Shown: in pieces, positions 49,451 to 57,859 of the stretch
Layout: each line of letters starts with the position of its first letter
How positions within the stretch are numbered: position 1 is the stretch's first letter
NCBI GenBank assembly: GCA_016866875.1
Contig: VGKY01000003.1
Span: 32,708 to 96,707, forward strand
Direction of reading: 5' to 3'
From: Candidatus Peribacteria bacterium
Lineage (GTDB): Bacteria > Patescibacteriota > Gracilibacteria > Peribacterales > Peribacteraceae
DNA length: 64,000 nucleotides
The notes under the pieces: generated by a model
The model's database searches: none
What the model was told of the DNA's origin: nothing
The model's input: only the letters and a program-made list of their open reading frames with translations
Made by a program: the position numbers and the translations under genes

Positions 49451-51232
49451 TAATTCGTCGACGAAGAAGGGACGGCCGTCGTACTTCAGAATCTTGTCTT
49501 CAATCGCAGGCCCGCCGACAAGCTGAATCACCTGTCCCAGTTGCCCGCCGTGATTGCACTCCACGAGTACCGTCCTCTTTGCCTTGCTCATCAATCTCTT
49601 CAATCGCTCCGTCTTCATCGGCCACAGATACGTGTAGTGAAGATAGATGGCTTTCAGCTTTCGGCTTTCAGCTTTCAGGACATCAAGAATGGGCCCCTTG
49701 TTTGATCCCCAACTCACAACCAAAAGATCAATATCACTGACAGCTGACAGCTGACAGCTGACAGCTTTGCCAGATGAGGAATCCATGGTGAATATTGTCG
49801 GCTCCGGCATCTCCCGCTCCATCGCTTGCATCTTCTTCATCCTCTTTTCCATTTGCTCCACGGCATTCTTCGCAGTCTCATCGACCGAACCGTCTCCACT
49901 ATGTTCATCCCCCTGTGCACAGTACGTCGCTGCCTCGGCTCCGGGAAGCCACCGTGGCGAGATGCCATCTTTTGCCGCAGGATCGTAGCGATCGGCACTC
50001 TTGAGCTTCTTGAGCGCTTTGGGGTCCGTGACGAGTAGTCCGCGATCGAGCTTCGCTTTTTTCTGATCGTAGGACGATTGCGTATACAGCGCCTCGGCGA
50101 TCTGCTTGTCGGTCATCACCACAACCGGTGTCTGGTACTTCTCGGCGATGTTGAAGGCATCGGGCATCACATCAAAACAATCCTGTGCATCGGACACAGA
50201 CACCACACAACGGGCGAATTCGCCGTGAGCAGAACCGATGGCAAGGAGCAGATCTCCCTGTCCCGTCCACGTGGGAAGCCCCGTTGCGGGTCCCGGACGC
50301 TGCGCGAGGACGAACACAGAAGGATTTTCGATGATGGCATTCAACGACAGTGTTTCCGTCATAAGATCGAACCCGCCACCAGATGTCCCCGTCGCCGCTC
50401 TGGTACCCATGAGCATCGCCCCGCTCATCATCTGCGCTGCGGTGATCTCATCCTCCGCCTGCTTGATCACCATGCCCGTTTCATTTTGCATCTCGGCGAT
50501 GAAGGAGAGCAGCGGTGAACTCGGCGTCATCGGGTATCCACAGTACATCCTGCATCCTGCATGAAGAAGCCCGAGTCCCATCGCCTGACTTCCGGTAATG
50601 AGCAGGTGATCCTTCCAACGCACATCGGGTTCAGGTAACTGCACAGCATTCTTCATTCGTAATTCTTCATTCTTCATTCCCTGCACGAAGTCGAATCCCT
50701 CATGAATACATTGGAAATTCATCTCCAGAACCTTTTCCCCCTTGTGCCCAAACTGTTCACGAACAAGATCCTTGAGATCATCCGCGCTTCTGCCGAGGAT
50801 CGACCAGACAACCGATGTAATGAGCACATTGCCGAGCATCGGCTTTGCTTTGATCTTTTGGAGGATTTCCTCCGAAGGCAGGTTCACGATAGTCACGCCA
50901 CGATCGTCGAGCGATTTCTGCACATCGTACGGAAATTTCCACTGTGGAGTCTGGTGAATGATGACTCCCCCCTTCTTCACTTCGAGAGCATTGCGCTCAA
51001 GACCGTGATGGTTGAAGCAAACGAGAATGTCGACCTGCGTCTCACTGCTCTCTATCTGCTCGTCAGAGACATCGAGCTGAAAACTACTGTGCCCACCCTT
51101 GATGAGCGACATGTATTCACGGTATCCGAAGAGGCAGTACCCTGCGCGCTTCAAGCCCTTCGCGCACATTTCGCCCACGGAGTTGACCCCCTGACCCTGT
51201 GCCCCGGTTACCTTGAGAGATACTCTGAACAT
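49421..51232 (-). CDS. korA: 2-oxoacid:acceptor oxidoreductase, gamma-alpha fusion subunit
   Basis: A 603-residue fusion. The N-terminal gamma domain starts MFRVSLKVTGAQGQGVNSVG and includes GYREYMSLIKGGHSSFQLDV. The alpha/pyrimidine domain follows: LLITGSQAMGLGLLHAGCRM, PMTPSSPLLSFIAEM, GAMLMGTRAATGTSGGGFDL, AQRPGPATGLPTWTGQGDLL. Domain II is at the C-terminus (LVVSWGSNKGPILDVLKAES). Three internal heptamer repeats are translated in frame (MKNEELRMKNA, VSCQLSAVSD, LKAESRKLKA). A partial copy of the gene start lies upstream at 51283-51318. Forms an operon with korB; electrons likely go to the flavodoxin encoded next door. Confidence 0.92.
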   Translation of the reverse strand: MFRVSLKVTGAQGQGVNSVGEMCAKGLKRAGYCLFGYREYMSLIKGGHSSFQLDVSDEQIESSETQVDILVCFNHHGLERNALEVKKGGVIIHQTPQWKFPYDVQKSLDDRGVTIVNLPSEEILQKIKAKPMLGNVLITSVVWSILGRSADDLKDLVREQFGHKGEKVLEMNFQCIHEGFDFVQGMKNEELRMKNAVQLPEPDVRWKDHLLITGSQAMGLGLLHAGCRMYCGYPMTPSSPLLSFIAEMQNETGMVIKQAEDEITAAQMMSGAMLMGTRAATGTSGGGFDLMTETLSLNAIIENPSVFVLAQRPGPATGLPTWTGQGDLLLAIGSAHGEFARCVVSVSDAQDCFDVMPDAFNIAEKYQTPVVVMTDKQIAEALYTQSSYDQKKAKLDRGLLVTDPKALKKLKSADRYDPAAKDGISPRWLPGAEAATYCAQGDEHSGDGSVDETAKNAVEQMEKRMKKMQAMEREMPEPTIFTMDSSSGKAVSCQLSAVSDIDLLVVSWGSNKGPILDVLKAESRKLKAIYLHYTYLWPMKTERLKRLMSKAKRTVLVECNHGGQLGQVIQLVGGPAIEDKILKYDGRPFFVDELCSKLIAHSS

Positions 51233-51257
51233 GCATGTGGGGGAACGATATACGCAG

Positions 51258-51283
51258 GGTCACCCTGAGCATTGTCGAAGGGC
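51258..51283. repeat. CTTCGACAATGCTCAGGG dispersed element
   Basis: Element of the CTTCGAC/GCTCAGG family lying exactly at the 3' end of the duplicated korA start, as if inserted there. Confidence 0.65.
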
Positions 51284-51318
51284 TGCGTGCCGGTGACTTT
51301 GAGAGAAATACGTTTCAT
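51283..51318 (-). pseudogene. Duplicated korA 5' end (first ~12 codons)
   Basis: The minus-strand ATG at 51318 opens MKRISLKVTGTQ, nearly the same as the korA start MFRVSLKVTGAQ at 51232. After TQ the frame enters a dispersed repeat (PFDNAQGDP) and then stops. It looks like a decapitated copy or the original start displaced by an insertion. Confidence 0.7.
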
Positions 51319-51333
51319 AAATAGTGTTCTTCA

Positions 51334-51801
51334 TTATGCATTCTTCCGTGGTAATTCCTTCATAATCTTCCCCCCCCACTTCTTCACCCTCTCCTCCTGC
51401 CCATAGGGTTCGTTGACGATGAGGAGCGCATCACCGAGGATCTTCCCTCCGTGATCGAGGACGAACCTGCGCATGTGTTCCCCCGCTCTGCAGGTGTAGA
51501 AATACCGGTCATCCCCAAGCGCGACGATGGCGACGGGCTTGCCGGCAAGATTCACTCCCTTCGCGCGATCTTGGAGAAGATCGTGCATGTGCGGGTTCAT
51601 CTGCCCCTCGATACCACCGGTGTTCCATGTACCCGAAGCAAGGATGAGAAGATCTTCTCTGAGTAGCTCCTCTGGCTTCGTCGCTTCCGCACGTTGCAAT
51701 GTGCATCCGACGTTCTGGCCACGAAGGAACTCCTCAAGAACTCTCACCACATACTCGGTGTGGCCGCTCGTGGAGGCGTAGATGATCTGAATCGTAGACA
51801 C
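51334..51801 (-). CDS. Flavodoxin
   Basis: A 155-residue short-chain-type flavodoxin. The FMN phosphate loop is IIYASTSGHTEYVVRVLEEF, followed by LLILASGTWNTGGIEGQMNP (first FMN-stacking loop, Trp) and VAIVALGDDRYFYTCRAGEH (second loop, Tyr). It carries electrons at low potential. Its position upstream of korAB suggests it is the electron acceptor of the 2-oxoacid oxidoreductase in this organism (inference). Confidence 0.92.
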   Translation of the reverse strand: MSTIQIIYASTSGHTEYVVRVLEEFLRGQNVGCTLQRAEATKPEELLREDLLILASGTWNTGGIEGQMNPHMHDLLQDRAKGVNLAGKPVAIVALGDDRYFYTCRAGEHMRRFVLDHGGKILGDALLIVNEPYGQEERVKKWGGKIMKELPRKNA

Positions 51802-51847
51802 ACATGCATGGTACCCAAAAACACGTCACAATGGATAAAACCAGTAT

Positions 51848-51893
51848 TTGCTAAATAATTATTAATATTTTATAATAATATTTTAGCGAGAAG
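51848..51893. other. AT-rich block, partly inverted copy of 53126-53160
   Basis: This block (TTTGCTAAATAATTATTAAT..) matches, in reverse complement, the AT-rich block before the FHA-like gene (TTAGCAA...). Together they flank the segment holding the small ORF, the CoA-ligase remnant and the FHA-like gene. Either block may also serve as a promoter region. Confidence 0.35.
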
Positions 51894-51958
51894 TCCCCAA
51901 AAGTACAGCTTCCGACACCCGACGACGGACTCCGCGACGAAGAGCTTGTAGAATCTGA

Positions 51959-52138
51959 ATGTCCGAACGTTGTGATCAACAGGTCACCCATGCGCTTTTT
52001 GTGGCACAGCTCTCAAATATCGCAGAGAAAATCTGGCACTGGAGTATGTGGAAGAAGGCGCCCAAACCTGACCCAAAAATCCTTGCAGTGACACAGGAGT
52101 TCACACTTCCCTCTCCAGACGACAAGCCGAGCAAGTAA
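51959..52138 (+). CDS. Small hypothetical protein (59 residues)
   Basis: A short frame starting MSERCDQQVTHALFVAQLSN and ending TLPSPDDKPSK. It is amphipathic and helical in the first half with an aromatic centre (IWHWSMWKK). A TGA directly precedes the ATG. It stops 10 bases before the duplicated CoA-ligase fragment. No family is recognised; support is codon-like composition and filling an otherwise empty gap. Confidence 0.35.
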   Translation: MSERCDQQVTHALFVAQLSNIAEKIWHWSMWKKAPKPDPKILAVTQEFTLPSPDDKPSK

Positions 52139-52148
52139 CATCCATTCC

Positions 52149-52243
52149 GTGAACATCCACTCCATCGCCATCGTCGGATCGAGCTCTAGCCCCCACAAAG
52201 TAGGGCACATGATTGTTAAAAATCTCCTCACGCAGGGATTTCG
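52149..52243 (+). pseudogene. Duplicated 5' fragment of the acyl-CoA synthetase gene
   Basis: The sequence is nearly identical to the first ~95 bases of the CoA-ligase gene at 53218: NIHSIAIVGSSSSPHKVGHM, then IVKNLLTQGFRG, against SIAIVGASSSPHKVGHMIFK there. Similarity ends at about 52243, where the 3' end of the oppositely oriented FHA-like gene begins. Clearly a partial duplication about 1 kb upstream of the intact gene. Confidence 0.85.
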
Positions 52244-53124
52244 GGGTGCAGTGGCTCCTCCAATTCCGCTACATTTTGAACACTATTCCCAAAACCAACG
52301 CCATCCCGAGACATCACGCTAGGATCGTAATGAACGACAAAGGACCCCTGACGGCAGGTAATAGGGTTAAGCGAACCTCGGTCAAAAACAAAAAGCTTAC
52401 TGCCTTTGAGGAAAACCATGATCCCCCCTCGAGATAGGCCTGGATCACCCCGTACTTCACCTACCACGGGAACTTTGATTGTTTGGCCCAATGCCCTGTT
52501 GAAAAGTCTTGAAAACTCCAAGGGCCTTCCGAGGATGATCCATTCCCCGTCGCTCAAGAGATGCGTGCGACCTTCAATTTCTATTTGCCCACCCTGTTCA
52601 TGCGGAGAATACACAATCACTGTCCTACTACACTGAATGAGAGCGGATTGAGTCGCATCCAAGGCCACACGATCGTTCTCATTTTGAAAAGTGACGTTTA
52701 CGACATTTTTTCCTGCTGGGTAGCTAGTTCTGGTGAGTAGGAGCGCGTCACCCCCGAAAGTGGTCATTGACATACCCGGCTGCTTTGGGAGAGCAATCAA
52801 TTTCTCACACACGTTGTACAGTGGAGAGCCCGGCTGAGAGAGATCCTCCGGATGAGTAGGCAACACAGCCTCTCCTTTTCGCATTCGCTGCAGCAAGGCT
52901 TCAAGAACTCTGTATTCGTTATAGGGGAGTGTGTTAATGAGTCGTGCGAGCTCTGCTACTGGTAGCATTTCCGGTGACCCATCACCCACTTTTATGGACA
53001 TTGCGCCTGCAACGGCATTCTGCGTGCGGCCGAGAATCGTACTTAGGTGGTCTTCCCCTGGCACGATCGCGAAAGCTTGGGGTTCGGGAGTGCTTGGGTT
53101 GTTGTCTGAGGAATTGAGAACCAT
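52228..53124 (-). CDS. FHA-like domain protein
   Basis: A 298-residue protein. The N-terminal half is an unassigned helical region (PVAELARLINTLPYNEYRVL). The C-terminal half resembles a forkhead-associated domain: HLLSDGEWIILGRPLEFSRL (GR motif), DPGLSRGGIMVFLKGSKLFV (SR-x-H position as SRGG) and FDRGSLNPITCRQGS (GS-x-N). FHA domains bind phosphothreonine. The final residues (EEPLHPEIPA) are encoded within the duplicated CoA-ligase fragment, so its 3' end was created at that junction. It is divergent from the CoA ligase. Confidence 0.6.
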   Translation of the reverse strand: MVLNSSDNNPSTPEPQAFAIVPGEDHLSTILGRTQNAVAGAMSIKVGDGSPEMLPVAELARLINTLPYNEYRVLEALLQRMRKGEAVLPTHPEDLSQPGSPLYNVCEKLIALPKQPGMSMTTFGGDALLLTRTSYPAGKNVVNVTFQNENDRVALDATQSALIQCSRTVIVYSPHEQGGQIEIEGRTHLLSDGEWIILGRPLEFSRLFNRALGQTIKVPVVGEVRGDPGLSRGGIMVFLKGSKLFVFDRGSLNPITCRQGSFVVHYDPSVMSRDGVGFGNSVQNVAELEEPLHPEIPA

Positions 53125-53217
53125 TCATATATTTTATGATAATATTTAATATTTAGCAATAACGCTAAGAAATTGTTGTTTGCATCATTATATGTTATAG
53201 TAATTACTCTTCTTACA

Positions 53218-55323
53218 ATGCAAAACATCCACTCCATCGCCATCGTCGGCGCAAGCTCCAGCCCCCACAAAGTAGGGCACATGATTTTCAAAAATCTCCT
53301 GACGCAGGGATTTCCGGGTGATGTGTACGCGGTGAATACGAAGGGGGAAGAGATCCTCGGCAAGAAATCCTACGCGACTATCGCTGAGATCCCCAAGGCA
53401 GTAGATATGGCGGTGATCGTCACGCCGGCTCCCACGGTTCCCGGCATTCTGGAGGAATGCATCGCCAAAGACGTACAAACCGTCATCATCATCAGCGCGG
53501 GATTTAGTGAAACGCACACAGAGGAAGGAAAACGATTGGAGGAGCAACTGTGTTCAAAACTGAAAGCTCACGACTCCACGATGCGTGTCATCGGGCCCAA
53601 CTGCCTCGGCATTCTCATTCCCCGCCTCGGTCTCAATGCCTCGTTTGCCAAAGATCTTCCCAAGCCGGGGTCGATTGCCCTCATTAGCCAATCGGGTGCA
53701 ATGGCCGTGGCACTCATCGATCAGTCGATCAGTCTCGACATCGGCTACGCGAGTATCTGGAGTATCGGCAACAAGACGTTTCTCGACGAGTGCGACTACT
53801 TGGCCATGTGCGAAGCGGATCCCAACACCACGGTCATCGGACTCTATCTGGAACAGATCAACGATGGGCGGAAGTTCATGGAAGCCGCGCGACGCATTGG
53901 AAAGACGAAGCCGGTCGTCCTGCTAAAATCCGGAGTATCCGAGGCAGGAAAGAAAGCCGCTGCGTCCCACACAGGAGCGCTTGCGGGATCCAGCGCCGCC
54001 ATCGATGCAGCGTGTGCACAAGCGGGCATTCATCGCGCGGCGACTGCCGAGGAATTTCTCATGCTCCTGCAGATACTTTCGACGCAACCGGCACTGAGAA
54101 CTCGAAACGTCGCCATCATTACCAATGCCGGCGGCCCGGGCATCCTCGCAAGCGATGCAGCGGAAGCGGCAGGGCTGCACTTGCCACCTCTGCAGTCGTC
54201 GATCGGCGACAGACTAAAGAGTTCTCTCCCCTCTTCGGCAAGCATAGGGAATCCCATCGACGTCATCGGTGATGCCTTAAGTGATCGCTACGTTGCGGCA
54301 CTCGACGCCGTAGGCGACGATCCGGGCATCGACGGCGTGGTGGTGCTCCTCACCCCACAAGTCATGACTCCCGTGCGTGAAGTCGCTCTGGCGATCACGG
54401 ATTTTCACAAGCGTTTTCCCCTCATGCCCGTCACGGTCTCGTTCATGGGCGGCGCAAGCGTTGAAGACGGGAAAACCATCCTGAGAGCTGGAGGAATTCC
54501 CTCATTGGAAAACCCCGAAGACGCGGTGCGGGCGATGGCGGCTCTCCTTCCCGCCAAAGCGTCTGCGACGCGATCCAAAGAACGCATCGCTTCTCGAAGA
54601 CAGAAACAGGCGCACGCTATCCTCGATGGAAAATCCGGATTGCTCTCCGAAGACGATGCAGGGAGGCTTCTCAGACTGTATCAGCTCTCCGTTCCCGCCG
54701 GACGTGTGGCCGACACCGCAGAGGAAGCCGTACAGTTCGCCGACAGTATCGGGTATCCCGTCATCGCCAAAATTAGCGCACCACAGATCCTCCATAAGAC
54801 GGATGTCGGGGGCGTGAAGGGTAACCTGCAGAACGCTGACGACGTCCGCACGGCCTTTGAGGTCATCAGAACCAATGTTGCGGCATCCCGAACTTCCGTG
54901 CTCCATTCACCGCCTTCCGAAACTTCAGCGAAGGCGGAGCCATGTGCCATTCTCATTCAGCAGCACCTTCCCCCCGGCAACGAATTCATCGTGGGAGGCT
55001 TGCAGGATCCTGCGTTCGGACCAATGGTCATGGTGGGACTGGGTGGCATCTATACGGAGCTCTTCCGGGATACGACTTTTCGTATCGCTCCGATGGATGA
55101 GCATGAGGCATACCGTATGCTGACGGAGCTCAAAAGCTGGAAGCTGCTTCTGGGAATGAGGGGAAAAGCCCGAAGCGACATCGACGCGCTTGCGCGAGCC
55201 ATTGTCGCAGTGTCGCAGATGCTTCATGAATGCCCGCAGATCACCGAGCTCGATTGCAATCCGGTGCTCGTGTCTGACGAAGGCATCTCTGTGCTGGACG
55301 CCAAAGTTGTTGTGCAGCCTTAG
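53218..55323 (+). CDS. acd: ADP-forming acyl/acetyl-CoA synthetase (fused alpha-beta)
   Basis: About 701 residues. The alpha part has a CoA-binding Rossmann domain (SIAIVGASSSPHKVGHMIFK) and ligase domains (RVIGPNCLGILIPRLGLNA, ISQSGAMAVALIDQ, VVLLKSGVSEAGKKAAASHT with the phospho-His). The beta part is an ATP-grasp (YQLSVPAGRVADTAEEAVQF, ISAPQILHKTDVGGVKGNL, VGLGGIYTELFRD, ITELDCNPVLVSDEGI). It makes ATP from acetyl-CoA, ADP and phosphate. A palindromic repeat is translated in frame near 54900-54945 (SVLHSPPSETSAKAEPC). The ATG at 53218 is used; a TTGTTG-17-TATAGT promoter precedes it. Confidence 0.93.
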   Translation: MQNIHSIAIVGASSSPHKVGHMIFKNLLTQGFPGDVYAVNTKGEEILGKKSYATIAEIPKAVDMAVIVTPAPTVPGILEECIAKDVQTVIIISAGFSETHTEEGKRLEEQLCSKLKAHDSTMRVIGPNCLGILIPRLGLNASFAKDLPKPGSIALISQSGAMAVALIDQSISLDIGYASIWSIGNKTFLDECDYLAMCEADPNTTVIGLYLEQINDGRKFMEAARRIGKTKPVVLLKSGVSEAGKKAAASHTGALAGSSAAIDAACAQAGIHRAATAEEFLMLLQILSTQPALRTRNVAIITNAGGPGILASDAAEAAGLHLPPLQSSIGDRLKSSLPSSASIGNPIDVIGDALSDRYVAALDAVGDDPGIDGVVVLLTPQVMTPVREVALAITDFHKRFPLMPVTVSFMGGASVEDGKTILRAGGIPSLENPEDAVRAMAALLPAKASATRSKERIASRRQKQAHAILDGKSGLLSEDDAGRLLRLYQLSVPAGRVADTAEEAVQFADSIGYPVIAKISAPQILHKTDVGGVKGNLQNADDVRTAFEVIRTNVAASRTSVLHSPPSETSAKAEPCAILIQQHLPPGNEFIVGGLQDPAFGPMVMVGLGGIYTELFRDTTFRIAPMDEHEAYRMLTELKSWKLLLGMRGKARSDIDALARAIVAVSQMLHECPQITELDCNPVLVSDEGISVLDAKVVVQP

Positions 55324-55461
55324 CTCGGCTGATGCGCAGGCGTTTCCGAGTGCGTTGCGCTTCCGTGAACCCTGTTTCTTATCACATAGCCGGGAAAAAT
55401 GTGGCCGACGAATCCTGGCGAGTTGCTTCAATGGTCAGAAGCCCTGTACCCTTCCTTCACT

Positions 55462-56424
55462 ATGAAATTCTCCAAATTCTTCAAGCGTTGTGTAGAAATC
55501 GGGATCGATGCCGACGTCCGCGGCAAAAAGCAGATCGAGAAAATGCTCAAGAAAGAGCAAAAGCGCCAAGAAAAGCTCGAAGGCGTCGAGAAGGAGCTCG
55601 CAGATCACGAACGCACGTGGAACCCCTACCAGGATTGCCGCATCATCAATGGAACGGACAGCGTGGACGTAAAACGCTTGGCGGTCGGGATAGACATCGA
55701 AACACCGGAAATGCTGCTGATTGACCGTATGCGGGAGAAGGGCGAGAAGGTAGATGCCGTTTTGATCCATCACCCCGAGGGTCGCGCATTGGCAGACCTC
55801 GACAAAGTCATGGATCTGCAGGTGGACGTTCTTGCTTCGCTCGGCGTGCCGGTGAACCACTCCGAAGCACACCTGCGCCCGCGCCAGGATCGCGTCTGGC
55901 GCTCGATCCACGCCGATAACCTCTTCCGCACCGAGCGCGCTGCGGAGCTCCTGAGTATCCCCGCTTTCTGCTGCCACACCATCACGGACAACCTCGTCTG
56001 GCGCTACATTGAGAAGCACATCTGCTCCAAGCAATACGACGATCTCGGAGAGATCCTCAATGCCCTTCTGGAGATTCCCGAATACAAGCACTACGCGCTC
56101 AAGGGCAATCCGCCGATCATCGTGAACGGATCTAAGGGTTCTCGCCCCGGCAAGATCACGGCTACGGAATTCACCGGAGGCACCAATGGCCCCGAGGAAC
56201 AGCTCATCGCACAATCGCATGCCGGTGTCGGTACGATCCTCTCGATGCACGTCACGGATAAAACGCTCGAGGAAGCCAAGAAGCACCATGTGAACATGGT
56301 GCAATGCAGCCACATGGCAAGTGACGCGCTCGGCATCAACCTCATGCTCGACATCCTCGGCAAGGAGGAGAAACATCTCTCGACGCTCGACATGTCGGGC
56401 TTCATCCGTGTGAAGAGAAAATGA
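55462..56424 (+). CDS. NIF3-like (DUF34) family protein
   Basis: About 320 residues. It has VGIDIETPEMLLIDRMREKG, DAVLIHHPEGRALADLDKVM (metal-binding His pair), GVPVNHSEAHLRP, IPAFCCHTITDNLVWRYIEK and QCSHMASDALGINLMLDILG. This matches the NIF3/DUF34 dinuclear-metal fold seen in archaea and thermophilic bacteria, whose biochemical role is debated. The first 30 residues (KKQIEKMLKKEQKRQEKLEG) form a charged coiled extension. The ATG at 55462 is used. Translationally coupled (overlap) to the following membrane protein. Confidence 0.75.
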   Translation: MKFSKFFKRCVEIGIDADVRGKKQIEKMLKKEQKRQEKLEGVEKELADHERTWNPYQDCRIINGTDSVDVKRLAVGIDIETPEMLLIDRMREKGEKVDAVLIHHPEGRALADLDKVMDLQVDVLASLGVPVNHSEAHLRPRQDRVWRSIHADNLFRTERAAELLSIPAFCCHTITDNLVWRYIEKHICSKQYDDLGEILNALLEIPEYKHYALKGNPPIIVNGSKGSRPGKITATEFTGGTNGPEEQLIAQSHAGVGTILSMHVTDKTLEEAKKHHVNMVQCSHMASDALGINLMLDILGKEEKHLSTLDMSGFIRVKRK

Positions 56425-57155
56425 GAGGGCCCCTCTCCCTCATCAGCACCTCCCTTTCCTATGCACGCACACAGCAAACGCTTGTTGGCGTCACGCTGTG
56501 GTTGCTGCTACTCCCCGGAGTTGTGGTCCAGACGGTTCCCAGATTGATGGAAGAACGTGCAGGAGACGTGCTTTTCCTCACCACCACACAGCAGTCCTCT
56601 TTCATACTCATTACCTTCTTGATCATGCTTGCATGCTCCGTGGTGATGCTCTGGGGAGGTGCATGCGTTATCGTCATCGGGCGCAAGTTGGTGCGCTCGC
56701 GCGCAGGGAGAAAGCGCTCTTCCGTGCGAAGTGTGATGGGCGAAGCGCGCACGTACATCATCCCTCTCATCCTCACGGGAATCCTGCGTGCCTGTATGAC
56801 CCTCCTGTGGAGCCTGCTCCTCGTCATCCCCGGCATCATCTATGCCGTACGTACATCGATGTACTCCATCATCGTCATCACCGAAGGCATCTCCTACCGC
56901 GCCTCGCTACGGAGGAGCAAGGAGATCGTATCCGGTGCCACGTGGGCCGTGCTCTGGCGCACGGTAGCGATCTTTGCCGTGCTCTTCTTGCCCATACATA
57001 TTCTCTCCATCTTCTTTGAAGCCATGACGAAATCGTCTGTGAGCATTGGGCTGCCGCTGATGACGGATGTGATCATCGCATCCCTCTTCGCCCCCATGAC
57101 GGCTCTCTCGACCTTCGCAATGATGGTGATGTTCGATGACCTCAAGAGGAGATAG
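56421..57155 (+). CDS. Multi-pass membrane protein (DUF975/GPDPase-membrane-like)
   Basis: A 244-residue protein with about six hydrophobic helices (LVGVTLWLLLLPGVVVQTV, SFILITFLIMLACSVVMLW). It has the helix-helix motif LLWSLLLVIPGIIYAVRTSM followed by SYRASLRRSKEIVSG, typical of DUF975/glycerophosphodiesterase-membrane-domain-like proteins. These are integral proteins of unknown role. Its ATG overlaps the stop of the NIF3-like gene (ATGA). It faces the convergent rplT. Confidence 0.65.
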   Translation: MRGPLSLISTSLSYARTQQTLVGVTLWLLLLPGVVVQTVPRLMEERAGDVLFLTTTQQSSFILITFLIMLACSVVMLWGGACVIVIGRKLVRSRAGRKRSSVRSVMGEARTYIIPLILTGILRACMTLLWSLLLVIPGIIYAVRTSMYSIIVITEGISYRASLRRSKEIVSGATWAVLWRTVAIFAVLFLPIHILSIFFEAMTKSSVSIGLPLMTDVIIASLFAPMTALSTFAMMVMFDDLKRR

Positions 57156-57205
57156 CGCGCCGATCTCACGCTGAAAAACCCAACGGGCCATCATGATGGA
57201 AAAAC

Positions 57206-57553
57206 CTATGCACCCCGGACAGCTTTCACGACAGCGGCAAAGGCCTGCGGCTCGTGAATCGCAAGCTCCGAGAGAGCCTTGCGATCGAGGGCGATCTTCT
57301 TGGTTTGCAGCCCTTTGATGAACGGCGCATACCCCATACCGTACTCTGCAAGCGCGGCATTGAGACGGACGATCCAGAGCTGACGGAACGTCCTCTTCTT
57401 GGCCTTACGATCGCGATACGCATAGCGTCCGGCCTTGAGCACTGCCTCATTGGCCTTCACGAAGGTCTTGCTGCGCATGCCGCGGTACCCTTTCGCAAGC
57501 TTGCGGATTTTCTTGTGACGCCGGTGACGGACGATGCCTCGCTTGACTCTCAT
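57206..57553 (-). CDS. rplT: 50S ribosomal protein L20
   Basis: A 115-residue L20. It has [40 protein letters not shown] and [20 protein letters not shown]. It binds 23S rRNA early in assembly. It is the last gene of the infC-rpmI-rplT operon. A weak hairpin plus T-run (CCCGTTGGGTTTTT) lies just after the stop on the minus strand. Confidence 0.97.
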   Translation of the reverse strand: MRVKRGIVRHRRHKKIRKLAKGYRGMRSKTFVKANEAVLKAGRYAYRDRKAKKRTFRQLWIVRLNAALAEYGMGYAPFIKGLQTKKIALDRKALSELAIHEPQAFAAVVKAVRGA

Positions 57554-57617
57554 GATGGAAAAGAAATGGCTGGGAGTGAAGTCATGGGGAACCGCGTCAC
57601 ACCACGACGCACAGAGA

Positions 57618-57812
57618 TTAGAGGTACGGAAGGAGGCCCCTCAGCCGAGTTGCCTCGGTCGAGGAGACGACGAGCGTGCGCTTCATACGCTTCTGACGCT
57701 TGTTCTTCTGCATAAGCAAATGGTTGCGACTATGCCTCTTGAGGGCAAATTTTCCGCTTCCGGTGCGCCGAACGCGCTTCTTGCTGCCGCTATGGGATCG
57801 AATCTTGGGCAT
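57618..57812 (-). CDS. rpmI: 50S ribosomal protein L35
   Basis: A 64-residue L35. It has [20 protein letters not shown] and [20 protein letters not shown], ending [18 protein letters not shown]. Normal length and context between infC and rplT. Confidence 0.95.
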   Translation of the reverse strand: MPKIRSHSGSKKRVRRTGSGKFALKRHSRNHLLMQKNKRQKRMKRTLVVSSTEATRLRGLLPYL

Positions 57813-57859
57813 AGGTACCGGCGCATCCTAATGAAGAACTGGGTGAATGCAAAGGATAA

